A stretch of 64,000 nt of DNA from Gammaproteobacteria bacterium (GTDB lineage Bacteria; Pseudomonadota; Gammaproteobacteria; SZUA-140): contig JADJWH010000001.1 in NCBI GenBank assembly GCA_016716465.1, positions 1 through 64,000 on the forward strand. The letters run 5' to 3'. Positions 33,668 through 43,926 of this stretch are shown piece after piece. Below the pieces are notes generated by a model that was not told the DNA's origin, did no database searches, and saw only the letters and a program-made list of their open reading frames with translations. Positions within the stretch are counted from its first letter, which is position 1; every line of letters starts with the position of its first letter. The position numbers and the translations under genes were made by a program.

Positions 33668-34087
33668 GGGGGTATACTCCGCGGCGGCTTCGATGCGGTA
33701 GCCTCCCTCGATCGTCCGCGGTGAATACGGCCGTGCCCGGCAGGATCGCCGTCAGCGCGGTGCATTGGGAAGACCATTGGAATTCCCGGTGCTTTACTTC
33801 CGCCTTCCGGCACCGGTGTCTGCAAAAGTCCCGCCCTATCAGAACGAATTGCATCGATCGTCCGGTCGTTAGGCCCGAGCACGGCGCCACGGTCCTCATC
33901 GTTCGTCACGACCGGCGAGATCGCGCCTGCTGTTTCACCACAAGCGGTCTGTGCGCGCAGGGGAGGCGGAATCAGTCATTGTCCGATCTGCCGATGTCTG
34001 ACAGGGCGGGGTATTTAGCCAATGTTTGGCGCGGTGCCTCGTCGGCGCGATAATAGGGCCAGACTTCAGCATTGCAGGGGATACCCA
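33668..34087. other. Intergenic region, nothing recognised
   Basis: About 420 bases between the propeller lipoprotein and the SnoaL-like gene. Short frames occur on both strands but none has a start signal or protein-like pattern. A GATAAT-like box near 34051 could be the promoter of the next gene. Confidence 0.35.
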
Positions 34088-34453
34088 ATGAGTCAGGCCG
34101 ATGCATCCTCGATCCTGCGGGAATTTCTCGACGCCCAGGCCGGACGTGATTTTACGCGGGCGCGCGCCTGCCTGTCGGAACGCGGCTTTATCTATTCCAG
34201 CCCGCTTTCGGTATTCAACGACCCGGACGCGTTCATCGACGACATCTCCCGCCTCGGCTGCATCCTGGAAAAGCTCCAGATCCGGCGCACCTTCGCCGAT
34301 GGAGCGGAGGCGTGCGTCATGATGAATATCAAGGTACGCATGGCGGAGCTGAGTTCGATAGACGTGGCCATGTGGGCCTCCGTGCAAGGCGGCAGGATCG
34401 TCTCGATGGAGGCGTTTTTCGACGGGCGGAAATACGACGCCCTGTTCGAGTGA
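34088..34453 (+). CDS. SnoaL/NTF2-like fold protein
   Basis: A 121-residue protein with the NTF2-like pattern: an N-terminal helix pair (SSILREFLDAQAGRDFTRAR), a short FIDDISRLGCIL segment, and alternating strands (ACVMMNIKVRMAEL; VAMWASVQGGRIVSMEAFFD). Such domains bind small molecules or act as isomerases; the substrate is unknown. ATG 34088 is chosen over an upstream in-frame ATG because the domain starts here. It converges with the TPR gene. Confidence 0.7.
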   Translation: MSQADASSILREFLDAQAGRDFTRARACLSERGFIYSSPLSVFNDPDAFIDDISRLGCILEKLQIRRTFADGAEACVMMNIKVRMAELSSIDVAMWASVQGGRIVSMEAFFDGRKYDALFE

Positions 34454-34499
34454 TCCTCCGGGTGCCGCCGTTGGGACCTGAGACGGCGATCCGGGCCGA

Positions 34500-36284
34500 T
34501 CAGTGGGATGAAGATCGCGTGGATCCGGCCTGCCGGAGAAATTCTCCCAGCGCCGCGGCGGCTTTCGAGACCGGATCATTCCAGTCATGGATGCGCGTCT
34601 GCCGGAACAGGCGCGCGGTCGGATACCATGGGCTGTCCTCGCGCTGCAGCATCCAGCGCCAGTCGGGATCGGACGGCAGCAGTATCCACACCGGTTTCCC
34701 CAGCGCGCCGGCGAGATGGGCGACGGAGGTGTCGACGGTGATGACGAGGTCGAGGCCAGCGATCAGCGCGGCGGTGTCGGCATAGTCGCGCAGGTGTTCG
34801 CCGTAGTGCCGGAGCACGGGCGTTGATGCCAGAAACTGCCGGTCTTCCTCCCGGACTTCCTTCTGCAGGCTGATGAAGTCGGCACCGCTGGTGAACAGCG
34901 GAGCGAGTTCCGCGAGGCGGATCGAGCGGTTCATATCGTTGCGATGCGCGGGGCGCCCCGACCATGCCAGACCCACGCGCGGGGTGTTCGTTTCGCCAAG
35001 CCTGGTACGCCAGGCGGCGGCCTCCGACGGATCCGCGCTCAGATAGGGAATGTCCGCCGGTATGGACGCCAGTCCCGTGCCGAGTGCGAGCGGCAGGCTC
35101 ATCAGCGGGCAATGCAAGTCGAACGGCGGCGGTGGATCGCCTTGCGCGATGACCCGCGCGGGTCCGGCGAGCCGGGTCAGCAGGGAGCGCAGCGGGGGCT
35201 GTACCTGCAGGATCACGCGCGCGCCGCGATCCGCGACGAGGCGGGCGTAGCGGCAGAACTGCAGGGTGTCGCCGTATCCCTGTTCGGCATGGAGCAGGAG
35301 GGTCCTGCCGGCGAGGTCCTCGCGCCCGAGCCACAGCGGTTGCGGGAAGGCCGGCGCCGCCTCCGCGTCGTTCGCCTTCCAGCGCCATTCGTATTCCGTC
35401 CAGCCGCGGGCGAAATCGCCGTGCAGCAGCCGATGGAGGGCGATGCAGTAGTGCGCCTCGGGGTGGTCGGGCCGCAGCGCGAGCACACGCTCGAAGCTGG
35501 CCAGCGCCTCATCGCGCCGGCCAAGGGCGTCGAGCACGATGCCGCGATTGAGCCAGGCCTCGGCATAGTCCGGTTTCAGCGCCAGCACGCGTTCATAATC
35601 GGGCAGGGCCTCCCCGGGCCGGTTCAGTTCGCGCAGGATGTTTCCCCGGTTGTTCCAGGCCTCGACATAGCCGGGATGGGCGGAGAGCGCACGGGTGTAG
35701 CTCGCAAGGGCTTCCTCGCTGCGTCCGAGTTTGCGCAGCGCATTGCCACGATTGAAGTGTGCCGGGGCGAGCTCCGGCTTGAGCGCCGCGGCCCGCTCAT
35801 AGGCGGCCAATGCCTCGTCCGTGCGCGCCAGGGAGTCGAGTGTATTGCCGCGATTGAGCCAGGCCTCGGCGTAGCCGGGTTTCAGCGCGAGCGCCCGTTC
35901 ATACGCGGCCAGTGCCTCCCGCGGCCGGCCCAGTGTCTGCAGGATCACGCCGCGGTTGAAATGGATCTCGGCGGCGTCGGGCTGAAGTGCGAGCGCCTGA
36001 TCCATGCTCGCCAGCGCCTCTTCGTATCGCCGCATCGCGATCAGCACGTTGCCCCGGTTGCAGATCACATTGACGGAGTTCGGATTGACCGCGAGCGCGC
36101 GCTGGAGCAGGCGCAGGGACTCCTCGCCGCGGCCGGCCTGATACTCGAGCAAGGCGAGCATGCACAGCGCATCGAAGTGATCCGGGTCGGCCTGCAGGAT
36201 GTCGCGATACAGGGCGGCCGCCTGAGGCAACTGGCCCGCGTGATGCAGCGTCTGTGCCTGCCGGAATGTCTCCAGGGTATTCAC
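34500..36284 (-). CDS. TPR protein with C-terminal glycosyltransferase-9-like domain
   Basis: A protein of about 594 residues. The N-terminal half has roughly nine TPRs with the repeated pattern AxxxxNRGNxLxxLxRxEEAL and ALALKPxYAEAW. The C-terminal domain starts near RGWTEYEWRWK and has GEDLAGRTLLLHAEQGYGDT-like, LSADPSEAAAWRTRL and VGLAWSGRPAHRNDMNRSI blocks, with DLVITVDTSVAHLAGALGKP typical of heptosyltransferase-like (GT9) folds. Start is uncertain: GTG 36284 aligns with the start of the paralogue at 44907-46871, but an ATG at 36422 is in frame. Probably acts in surface glycan or protein glycosylation. Confidence 0.82.
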   Translation of the reverse strand: MNTLETFRQAQTLHHAGQLPQAAALYRDILQADPDHFDALCMLALLEYQAGRGEESLRLLQRALAVNPNSVNVICNRGNVLIAMRRYEEALASMDQALALQPDAAEIHFNRGVILQTLGRPREALAAYERALALKPGYAEAWLNRGNTLDSLARTDEALAAYERAAALKPELAPAHFNRGNALRKLGRSEEALASYTRALSAHPGYVEAWNNRGNILRELNRPGEALPDYERVLALKPDYAEAWLNRGIVLDALGRRDEALASFERVLALRPDHPEAHYCIALHRLLHGDFARGWTEYEWRWKANDAEAAPAFPQPLWLGREDLAGRTLLLHAEQGYGDTLQFCRYARLVADRGARVILQVQPPLRSLLTRLAGPARVIAQGDPPPPFDLHCPLMSLPLALGTGLASIPADIPYLSADPSEAAAWRTRLGETNTPRVGLAWSGRPAHRNDMNRSIRLAELAPLFTSGADFISLQKEVREEDRQFLASTPVLRHYGEHLRDYADTAALIAGLDLVITVDTSVAHLAGALGKPVWILLPSDPDWRWMLQREDSPWYPTARLFRQTRIHDWNDPVSKAAAALGEFLRQAGSTRSSSH

Positions 36285-36617
36285 GGGCGGTGCCTGTCGC
36301 AGGCGCGGTGTCGTCCGCCGGCTGCTCGCCCCGGGATGCCGCGGGAGAATGCCGCGGCGGGAGCGATGAGTGTGGTCTGCTCGAGGTTCAGCATGATCCT
36401 GTGGGCGGATGTCCCGGTTCATTGGGGATCAGGACATGCGGGTTTGCGCTGCAGGGATCCCGACGTCTGATCGTCCATATGTTAAGGTCTGCCGTGCTAG
36501 TATAGCCACTGGTTTTCAGGGGCCGCCTCGATCGGGGCGGCGCGGCCGACAGGCGGGCGATGGTAGCGGCATGATGGGCGAAGGCGCCGAATCGAAGACG
36601 GCTTCCAGGCGCAGGGG
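36285..36617. promoter_or_regulatory. Divergent promoter region
   Basis: It separates the minus-strand TPR gene from the plus-strand spermidine-synthase-like gene. An extended -10-like TGCTAGTAT lies at 36495-36503 on the plus strand, and a very similar TGCTAGAAT precedes slyB at 39679-39687. No good -35 is visible. Nothing else is recognised here. Confidence 0.35.
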
Positions 36618-38207
36618 GTGTGCGTGAAGGCTGGAGAGCTAACCACTGCGCCGCGCGCGCCGTGGCTGCTGCTGACGCTGGCATTCACCGAAGGCGCGGC
36701 CGTGATGGTCGCGGAGCTCGTTGGCGCCAAGATGCTCGCCCCCCTCTACGGCAACTCGCTGTATGTCTGGGGCGCGACTATCGGCGTTACGCTGGTCAGC
36801 CTGACCCTCGGCTATTATCTGGGCGGTCTGCTGTCATACCGCCGTCGGCGCATTGAGATCGTATTCTGGTTCATGCTGGTCGCGGCGTTTCTCGTCGCGC
36901 TCATGCCGACGCTCGCGCACAAGCTCATGACCGTGCTCGAAGGCATGGGCGCGGTCAGGGCGATCCTGCTGGTGACGTCGCTCTATTTGCTGCCACCCCT
37001 GCTGCTGCTCGGGGCGACGACGCCGCTGATCATCTCGATCCTGTCGCGCGATGTGGCGGATGCCGGCCGGGTGGCGGGCACGGTCTACGCCGTGTCGACC
37101 GTGGGCGGCATCTTGGGCACCTTCGCGGCGGGCTTTTACCTGATGCCGGCGTTCGGGCTGGCGCGGACGGCGATGGCCGGCGGTATCGTGCTCGCGCTCC
37201 TGCCCTTCATCCTGTTGCTGCGCATCAGGCAGTATCCGGCCTTGCTGTATCCGCTTGGCCTCGCCTTGCTGTTCCTGCCCGGCGCTGCGGAAAAACCGCA
37301 TCCGGGTGTCAGGGTGCTCTATCAATCCGAGGGCCTGCTGGGTCAGCTCAAGGTGGTGGATATCTCCTATACCGATCCCGGCACCCGTACCCACAGAAAC
37401 GACCGGATCCTGTTCGTCAACCGCGCGGGCCAGACCTGGGTCAACCTCGACACCGGGGAAGCGGTCTGGGACTACATGCGTTACCTGAAGACCGTCGGCA
37501 GCCTGTTGCCGCCGGGCGCGCGCGTGCTGCTGCTTGGCCTCGGGGGGGGCGTGACGGCGCGCAATATGCAGGCGATCGGGCACAGTGTCGACAGCGTGGA
37601 ACTCGATCCGCGCATTCCGGAGGTCGCGCGCCGCTATTTCGGCCTCGCGCCCGACAGCACCGTGATCGTCGATGACGGTCGCCATCACTTGCGCAACACC
37701 CGTCAGCGTTACGACCTGATCGTCTTCGATGTCTACCAGGCCGAGATTCCGCCGGCCCATCTGCTGACGGTGGAAACGTTCCGCGATCTGCAGCAGCGGC
37801 TTAACCCCGGCGGGTTCGTCGTCATCAGCTATACCGGATTTCTCACCGGCTCGACCGGCTATGGCGCGAGATCCATCTACAGGACACTGCTCGAGGCTGG
37901 TTACACGGTTAACCTGATTCCGACCGGGGCGAGAGAGGACGCGCGCAACAATATCTACATCGCGACGCTCGGCGCAATCGATTTCAGCCGGCCGCGCGTG
38001 CCGCTCGTCGTGGAGGGCCGCGTGCAGGCCCTGCCGGATCTGTTCGTCGATCCCGCCCTGCTCGACCTGGATCAGGCCATGGTGCTGCGCGACGACCGGC
38101 CAATCCTCGAGAAGCTCAACCTGGAGGCTGCCGCGATCTGGCGCGCGGGTTATTACCGGACCTTTACCCGACCCTTTCTCGATATGGGCATTCCCCTGTT
38201 CGAATAG
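36618..38207 (+). CDS. Membrane-fused spermidine-synthase-like protein
   Basis: A 529-residue protein. Residues about 15-225 form seven or eight membrane segments (FTEGAAVMVAELVGAKMLAP; YGNSLYVWGATIGVTLVSL; GTVYAVSTVGGILGTFAAGF). The C-terminal half is a spermidine-synthase-like methyltransferase fold, with LLLGLGGGVTARNMQAIGHS near residue 300, SVELDPRIPEVARRYFG and DVYQAEIPPAHLLT. Such fusions are widespread but of uncertain function; true aminopropyl transfer is not established. A convergent neighbour carries only the membrane part. It starts at GTG 36618 or 36624. Confidence 0.82.
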   Translation: MCVKAGELTTAPRAPWLLLTLAFTEGAAVMVAELVGAKMLAPLYGNSLYVWGATIGVTLVSLTLGYYLGGLLSYRRRRIEIVFWFMLVAAFLVALMPTLAHKLMTVLEGMGAVRAILLVTSLYLLPPLLLLGATTPLIISILSRDVADAGRVAGTVYAVSTVGGILGTFAAGFYLMPAFGLARTAMAGGIVLALLPFILLLRIRQYPALLYPLGLALLFLPGAAEKPHPGVRVLYQSEGLLGQLKVVDISYTDPGTRTHRNDRILFVNRAGQTWVNLDTGEAVWDYMRYLKTVGSLLPPGARVLLLGLGGGVTARNMQAIGHSVDSVELDPRIPEVARRYFGLAPDSTVIVDDGRHHLRNTRQRYDLIVFDVYQAEIPPAHLLTVETFRDLQQRLNPGGFVVISYTGFLTGSTGYGARSIYRTLLEAGYTVNLIPTGAREDARNNIYIATLGAIDFSRPRVPLVVEGRVQALPDLFVDPALLDLDQAMVLRDDRPILEKLNLEAAAIWRAGYYRTFTRPFLDMGIPLFE

Positions 38208-38210
38208 GGT

Positions 38211-38837
38211 TCACCCTGACTGCCCGGTGAGTCGTCGTTCGAGGCCGGAGAAGTATACCAACGGGAAGACCGCCAGCACCGCTGCCGTGAACAGCAGGCT
38301 CTCCCGCATCCCGATGTCGGGGATGGCGTAGAAGGCAACCCCATAGGTGGCGAGGATCCCGCCCACGGTCGACACCGCGTAGACCGTTCCGGTGGCGTGT
38401 CCGATCTTGCTGTCGTGACCGGTCACCAGGCGGATGATGAGCGGCGAGACCATGCCGAAGCAGATCAGCGGGGGAAACAGGAACACCAGACAGGACAGGG
38501 TGATGCCCCAGCGCAGATCGAGTCCCAGCGTCGCCGTCATCACCAGGCGGGCGCTCCAGGGCATCAGCATGACCAGCACGGCCGATGCCAGCATGATCAG
38601 GTACAGGGTGCGCTTGCAGGGGAAGCGCCGCGAGACGAGACCGCCGAGGAAATAGCCCGTGGTGAGTCCGCCCAGGGTCAGCGCCAGCACCGCCGCCCAC
38701 ACATAGAGCGAGTTGCCGTAGAAGGGACCGATGAGTTTGGCGCCGGTGATCTCGACGGCCATGACCGCGCCCCCCTCGACGAAGGAAACGATGAACAAAA
38801 ACCAGGATGACGACAGCGAGTGACGCGTCTGTTCCAT
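38211..38837 (-). CDS. Membrane-domain-only paralogue of the spermidine-synthase-like fusion
   Basis: A 208-residue integral membrane protein almost colinear with the N-terminal half of the protein at 36618-38207: SFVEGGAVMAVEITGAKLIG, FYGNSLYVWAAVLALTLGGL and ATGTVYAVSTVGGILATYG correspond block by block. It lacks the catalytic domain. The two genes converge, with only three bases between their stops. It could be a partner subunit or a separate transporter-like protein; no function is assigned. Confidence 0.8.
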   Translation of the reverse strand: MEQTRHSLSSSWFLFIVSFVEGGAVMAVEITGAKLIGPFYGNSLYVWAAVLALTLGGLTTGYFLGGLVSRRFPCKRTLYLIMLASAVLVMLMPWSARLVMTATLGLDLRWGITLSCLVFLFPPLICFGMVSPLIIRLVTGHDSKIGHATGTVYAVSTVGGILATYGVAFYAIPDIGMRESLLFTAAVLAVFPLVYFSGLERRLTGQSG

Positions 38838-38989
38838 GGTGTCCGGGGTTCAGTTGGGGATGCGGGTCTCGACGGCGGTCAGGCCGCCGGTACACGTGCT
38901 GGCGCCATTTAAGCAAATTTTCCGCCGCCTCGCCAGCCTCGCCCGTGCTAACCTTGTCATCAGGATTCGGTCCGTGGTCTTGATCGCTC

Positions 38990-39625
38990 ATGCAAAAGCG
39001 CCTCGTCATGCTGGCGTCCTATCCCCGTAGCGGGAACACCTATCCCCGCACGATACTCTGGCATTGTTTCAAGTTACCCTCCGCGAGTGTCTATCAGCAG
39101 GACCTGCTGGGCGCCCGGTCGCTGGAAAAATACGTCGGCCACGTCGAGGTCGCCCCGGGCGAGTTGCAGAACTGGCCGGGGAAAAAGGGGATACAGGCGG
39201 TCAAAACGCACAAGTATCCGGTGGATGACACGCCGGCGATCTGGGTGCGGGGGGGGGGCTGCGGGGGGGAAGTTATCAACGGAAGGTGACGAGCGGGGGG
39301 CCCGGCGCATCTGTATGGCACCTGGGCGGATCACCTGTCGGCCTGGCGTCCGTGGGAACGTGCCGACACGCTGTTGCTGCGTTACGAGGACATGACTTCG
39401 AATCTGCCATTCGTGCTGGAGGAGATCAGTCGCTATCTTGGACTCAGGATCCTTTCGCACACGGTGCCCGAGCGGGACCGGATCGCCGATATCGCCCTGA
39501 TCTGGGTCAGAAGACAAACCGACTGGCGCGAAAGCATCACCCAGAGTCAGCTTGAACTGTTCGAAAGAGTCAACGGGGCCATGATGGGCAGGATGGGATA
39601 CGGTTCATCCGGAGACCCTGTCTGA
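38990..39625 (+). pseudogene. Sulfotransferase broken at G-rich tracts
   Basis: The 5' part encodes a sulfotransferase start: MLASYPRSGNTYPRTILWHC (PAPS-binding YPRSGNT loop), then AVKTHKYPVDDTPAIWV. The frame then enters runs of ten and seven G (39249-39258, 39263-39269), reads poly-Gly and stops at 39287-39289. Another frame continues with YGTWADHLSAWRPWERADTL, LLRYEDMTSNLPFVLEEISR and a C-terminal helix to 39625, the second half of the family. A stretch of perhaps 20-30 residues is missing. It may be a pseudogene, phase-variable, or an assembly error at the G runs. Confidence 0.72.
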
Positions 39626-39755
39626 AGGTGGGCGAATGACGGCCCGGCCGGGGTCGCTAGGTATGTCCCTATGATGCCTGCTAGAATAGCCACGCCGGAT
39701 CGAACGGCGAAGCCGGGTTACATGCTTCAGCGGATTGTGAAGGGATGGGCAAGCG

Positions 39756-40232
39756 ATGAAACAGATTTCCGGGTTTAACTGCCGCGCCTTGGTGATGTTG
39801 ACGATGGCCGCATTGCTGCTGAGCGGTTGTGCTTCCACGCTGTCCGGGGAATCCTACTCCCGCGACGAGGCGCGCCGGACGCAGCAGGTGCAGATCGGCG
39901 TGGTTGAATTCGTACGCCCCGTCGTCATAGAAGGCACCAAGACACCGATCGGGGCCGGGGCGGGCGCCATTATCGGCGGCATCGCCGGAGGCGCGGTGGG
40001 CGAGGGCCGTGGCAGCGCGATTAGTTCGGTGCTGGGTTCGGTGGCCGGCGGTCTCGCGGGCGCGGCGGTGGAAGAACAGGCCACCAAGCGGCAGGGTGTT
40101 GAAGTCACCGTGCGGCTGGAGAGCGGCAAGGTCATCGCGATTGTTCAGGAAGAGACGCCGAACGAAACCTTCACCGTCGGAGAGCGCGTGCGCGTGCTGT
40201 CCGTCGGCGGCACCACTCGCGTCAGCCACTGA
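39756..40232 (+). CDS. slyB: SlyB/Pcp-family outer-membrane lipoprotein
   Basis: A 158-residue lipoprotein with lipobox LLLSGC (Cys at about residue 25). A Gly-zipper 2TM region follows (GAGAGAIIGGIAGGAVGEGR and LGSVAGGLAGAAVEEQ), and a C-terminal small beta domain (EVTVRLESGKVIAIVQEETP; FTVGERVRVLS). This is the standard SlyB layout. It is envelope-stress related in enterobacteria. A TGCTAGAAT promoter-like box lies 69 bases upstream. Confidence 0.87.
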   Translation: MKQISGFNCRALVMLTMAALLLSGCASTLSGESYSRDEARRTQQVQIGVVEFVRPVVIEGTKTPIGAGAGAIIGGIAGGAVGEGRGSAISSVLGSVAGGLAGAAVEEQATKRQGVEVTVRLESGKVIAIVQEETPNETFTVGERVRVLSVGGTTRVSH

Positions 40233-40331
40233 ATCGTCGAGCGCCGCTGGGCAGCGGGGCCAGCAGCACTGTATTGAGGCGGGCTGAAGGTTCCCGCCCG
40301 ACCGTATCGTGTCCACGAACAGGGAGCGAAT

Positions 40332-40565
40332 ATGGCAAAGCATGGGCCTGTACACGTCGGCGCACCGGATTCCGAGGCGCGCACCTCTCCGATCTATGAC
40401 CGCTCTCCCGAGCAGTTCATGTCTCCCGATCTGGAACTGGAGGAGGGCTGCTGCTACTTCAACAACGTGCAGTACGCCCTGGGTGAGTATGTCTGCAGCG
40501 GTGATGATCTGCTCCGCTGCGAAGACCGTGGCATCTGGGTGCGCGAAGGGGTGTGTCCGCGCTAG
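40332..40565 (+). CDS. Small Cys-containing protein (DUF1496-like)
   Basis: A 77-residue protein. The C-terminal half (EEGCCYFNNVQYALGEYVCS, then LLRCEDRGIWVREGVC) resembles short DUF1496-type domains with paired cysteines around a CYYxxxxYxxG..V.....LxC...G.W pattern. The N-terminus is polar with no signal peptide. ATG 40332 has GGAGCG just upstream. Function unknown. Confidence 0.55.
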   Translation: MAKHGPVHVGAPDSEARTSPIYDRSPEQFMSPDLELEEGCCYFNNVQYALGEYVCSGDDLLRCEDRGIWVREGVCPR

Positions 40566-40607
40566 CCGGCGCGGCGCAGGTCTCCTGTTTTCCTACTTTC
40601 AGCGGCA

Positions 40608-42032
40608 TCAGGCGCTGCGTCGATGCGCGTGCTTGCCGCCGGCCTCCTCCAGTCTGGCCTGGGCGTCCCGCAGGGCGGTGCGCACGCCTTCCTCGATCAC
40701 CGGGTGATAGAACGGCATTTCCAGGGTCTGCTGGACGGTGAGGCCGGCCTGGATCGCCCAGGCGAGCAGGTGGCCGAGATGTTCCGCGTCCGGGGCCATC
40801 ATCTCGGCGCCGAGCAGCCGGCCGTTCCCGATGTCGGCGTAGACGTGCAGCAACCCCTTGTTGCGCAGCATCATGCGGCTCCGGCCCTGGTTTTCGAACG
40901 AGACGCGTCCGGTGACGAAGCTGTCCGGTGCGAGGTCTGCATGGCGTGTGCCTATTACCGCGAGCTGCGGATCCGAGAACACGATGGACAGCGGCACGCG
41001 GCGCAGGCCGGGCTGAACGGCGGGATAGACGGCGGCGTTGGCGCCCGCGATGCGGCCCTCGTCCGCGGCTTCGTGCAGCAGCGGGAGATCGTTATCCGCG
41101 TCCCCCGCGATGAAGATGTGACTGGCGCCGCACTGCATGGTGTGGCGGTCGAACAGGGGTACACCGCGCGCATCGAGTTCGAGCGAGGTATTCTCCAGGC
41201 CGAGGTTGCGCACATTGGGCGTGCGGCCCGTGGCCACGATCACGTATTCGACGCTGTCGCGGCGATTCTTTCCCGCGCGGTCCTCGTAGTGCACGGCCAC
41301 ACCGTTTTCCACCGGTTTCAGCGCGCGGATCGCGGCATCGGCGTCGAGATAAAATTCGTCCTGGAAGGCGCGCGTCGCGTAGGCGCGTATTTCGGGATCG
41401 GTGAATGGGCCGACCAGGTGATCCTTGCCGAACATCAGTACCTTCACGCCGAGCCGGTGCAGCGCCTGTCCCAGTTCAAGACCGATGACGCCCGGCCCGA
41501 ACACCGCCACCGACTTCGGCAGGTCGTCCCAGGCGAAGATGTCGTCGTTGACGAGCGCGCGGCTGCCCAGTCCGCGGAACATCGGCGGGACGCCGGGAGA
41601 TGATCCGGTGGCGATGACGGCGCGCGTGAAACGGATGCGCGTGTGGTCGTCCACCTGCAGGGTGTGGTCATCCAGGAAACGGGCATAGCCCCGGATCTTG
41701 TCCGCCTCCGGGATCGAGGCGACGCCGTCCAGGACAAAACCGACGAAGCGGTCGCGCTCGCGTTTCACGCGCGCCATCACGGCGTGTCCGTCAATGGAAA
41801 CGGAGCCGTCGAGCCGGAGGCCGAATTCCGGCCATCTGGCCGGGGCATGGGCCGCTTCGGCGGCGGCGATCAGCAACTTGCTCGGCATGCAGCCGACACG
41901 CGCGCAGGTCGTGCCGTACGGACCCCCTTCGATGATCACGGCGCGTTTCCCCGCGCCGATCCCGGTCCGGTAAGCGGCAAGTCCGGCGGTCCCGGCCCCG
42001 ATGACGGCGATGTCGACTTCGAGTTCCTTCAT
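40608..42032 (-). CDS. Dihydrolipoamide-dehydrogenase-like flavoprotein disulfide reductase
   Basis: A 474-residue FAD/NAD(P) disulfide oxidoreductase of the Lpd type. Seen: FAD motif GAGTAGLAAYRTG (12-24), redox-active cysteines C43 and C48 in TTCARVGCMPSK, the NAD(P) fold FGPGVIGLELGQAL, FIAGDADNDLPLLHEAADEG, and the C-terminal HPVIEEGVRTA where His-Glu form the active-site base. It lies 80 bases after the peroxiredoxin-glutaredoxin gene on the same strand, with oxyR beyond. It could therefore supply electrons to that peroxidase system rather than serve a 2-oxoacid dehydrogenase; this is inference. Confidence 0.85.
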   Translation of the reverse strand: MKELEVDIAVIGAGTAGLAAYRTGIGAGKRAVIIEGGPYGTTCARVGCMPSKLLIAAAEAAHAPARWPEFGLRLDGSVSIDGHAVMARVKRERDRFVGFVLDGVASIPEADKIRGYARFLDDHTLQVDDHTRIRFTRAVIATGSSPGVPPMFRGLGSRALVNDDIFAWDDLPKSVAVFGPGVIGLELGQALHRLGVKVLMFGKDHLVGPFTDPEIRAYATRAFQDEFYLDADAAIRALKPVENGVAVHYEDRAGKNRRDSVEYVIVATGRTPNVRNLGLENTSLELDARGVPLFDRHTMQCGASHIFIAGDADNDLPLLHEAADEGRIAGANAAVYPAVQPGLRRVPLSIVFSDPQLAVIGTRHADLAPDSFVTGRVSFENQGRSRMMLRNKGLLHVYADIGNGRLLGAEMMAPDAEHLGHLLAWAIQAGLTVQQTLEMPFYHPVIEEGVRTALRDAQARLEEAGGKHAHRRSA

Positions 42033-42112
42033 GCGTCTTCCTTACCCTCTTGAATGGAACAGGAGTTGCGGCGGCCGCATGTGGCGCGGCCGCCGTATTC
42101 CCTGTTGGACCG

Positions 42113-42850
<738 letters not shown>

Positions 42851-42963
42851 TGATGCTCTCCTTTCCGATAAGGTCGGTTGATGATCTGGCCCGAAAATTT
42901 ACTGCACGCGGTCCACTATAAGAGGCCGTCGTAAGCGGGGCTAATACTATGTTAAGATCGGAT

Positions 42964-42982
42964 CAATAGAAATTATCTATTG
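42964..42982. promoter_or_regulatory. OxyR-like binding palindrome
   Basis: CAATAG-N7-CTATTG lies 28 bases before the oxyR start. It contains the ATAG-N7-CTAT core of OxyR sites and is placed to repress oxyR and activate the divergent pgdx. Confidence 0.65.
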
Positions 42983-43010
42983 ACTGTCGCTGCGGCGGGG
43001 CGATCGGATC

Positions 43011-43922
43011 ATGACGCTGACGGAACTGAAATACATCATTGCGGTTGCTGCGGAACGCCATTTCGGGCGCGCTGCCCAGCGCTGCTTCGTGAGTCAGCCG
43101 AGTCTGAGCGCCGCGATCAAGAAACTCGAGGATGAACTCGGCGTGCTGATCTTCGAGCGCGGCAAGAATGAGGTCCTGGTGACGCAGATCGGCGCCCAGG
43201 TCATCGCCCAGGCGCGCCGCGCCATGGACGAGGCGGAGCGCGTCAAGACGGTGGCCAGGCAAGGCAAGAATCCGCTCGTCGGCAGTTTCCGGCTCGGCAT
43301 CATCCACACCATCGCGCCGTACCTGCTGCCCGATCTCGTCGTCAGATTGCGCGCGCTTGCGCCGGAGATGCCGCTCGATATCGAGGAGAATCTGACGGCC
43401 AATCTGGACCAGATGTTGAAGGGCGGCCTGATCGATGCCGCCATTCTTGCCTTACCCTTCGAGGCGGCGGGGGTGGACATCATTCCGCTCTATGACGAAG
43501 AATTCCGGGTCATCGTGCCGTCCCGCCATCCCTGGGCGCGCCGCCGCGCGGTCGACGCCGCCGAACTGGCGGAGCAGAATCTGTTGCTGCTCAGCATCGG
43601 TCATTGTTTCCGTGACCAGGTGCTGGGCGCTTGCCATGAGTTCGCGCGCGCGCCGGTTTCCGGCAAGCAGGGCAATTCCCTGGAGACGATCCGCAATATG
43701 GTGGCGTCGGGGATGGGGGTTTCAGTGCTGCCCGCGACAGCGCTCACGCCGAAGTATTCGAACCCCCTGATCAAGGCGCTGGATTTTGCCCCGCCTCGAC
43801 CCATGCGGCGCGTCGTGCTCGCATGCCGCCAGGGTTTTCCCCGTGGCAAGGCGATTGAAACGATCGCGCGGGCCTGCGTCGGTCTAGGGCTTCCGATTAC
43901 GTCGCTCGCACCGGATTCCTGA
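43011..43922 (+). CDS. oxyR: OxyR peroxide-sensing LysR-type regulator
   Basis: A 303-residue LysR-type activator with N-terminal winged helix (LKYIIAVAAERHFGRAAQRC; SQPSLSAAIKKLEDELGV) and regulatory domain. The peroxide-sensing cysteines are at exactly residues 199 and 208 (GHCFRDQVLGACHEF), as in E. coli OxyR, which distinguishes it from other LysR proteins. It is divergent from the hybrid peroxiredoxin-glutaredoxin gene, its expected target. Confidence 0.95.
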   Translation: MTLTELKYIIAVAAERHFGRAAQRCFVSQPSLSAAIKKLEDELGVLIFERGKNEVLVTQIGAQVIAQARRAMDEAERVKTVARQGKNPLVGSFRLGIIHTIAPYLLPDLVVRLRALAPEMPLDIEENLTANLDQMLKGGLIDAAILALPFEAAGVDIIPLYDEEFRVIVPSRHPWARRRAVDAAELAEQNLLLLSIGHCFRDQVLGACHEFARAPVSGKQGNSLETIRNMVASGMGVSVLPATALTPKYSNPLIKALDFAPPRPMRRVVLACRQGFPRGKAIETIARACVGLGLPITSLAPDS

Positions 43923-43926
43923 ACCG

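Noticed and set aside
34944..36470. 508-codon plus-strand frame opposite the first TPR gene
   Set aside because: Same antisense effect as in the paralogue; no recognisable protein features.
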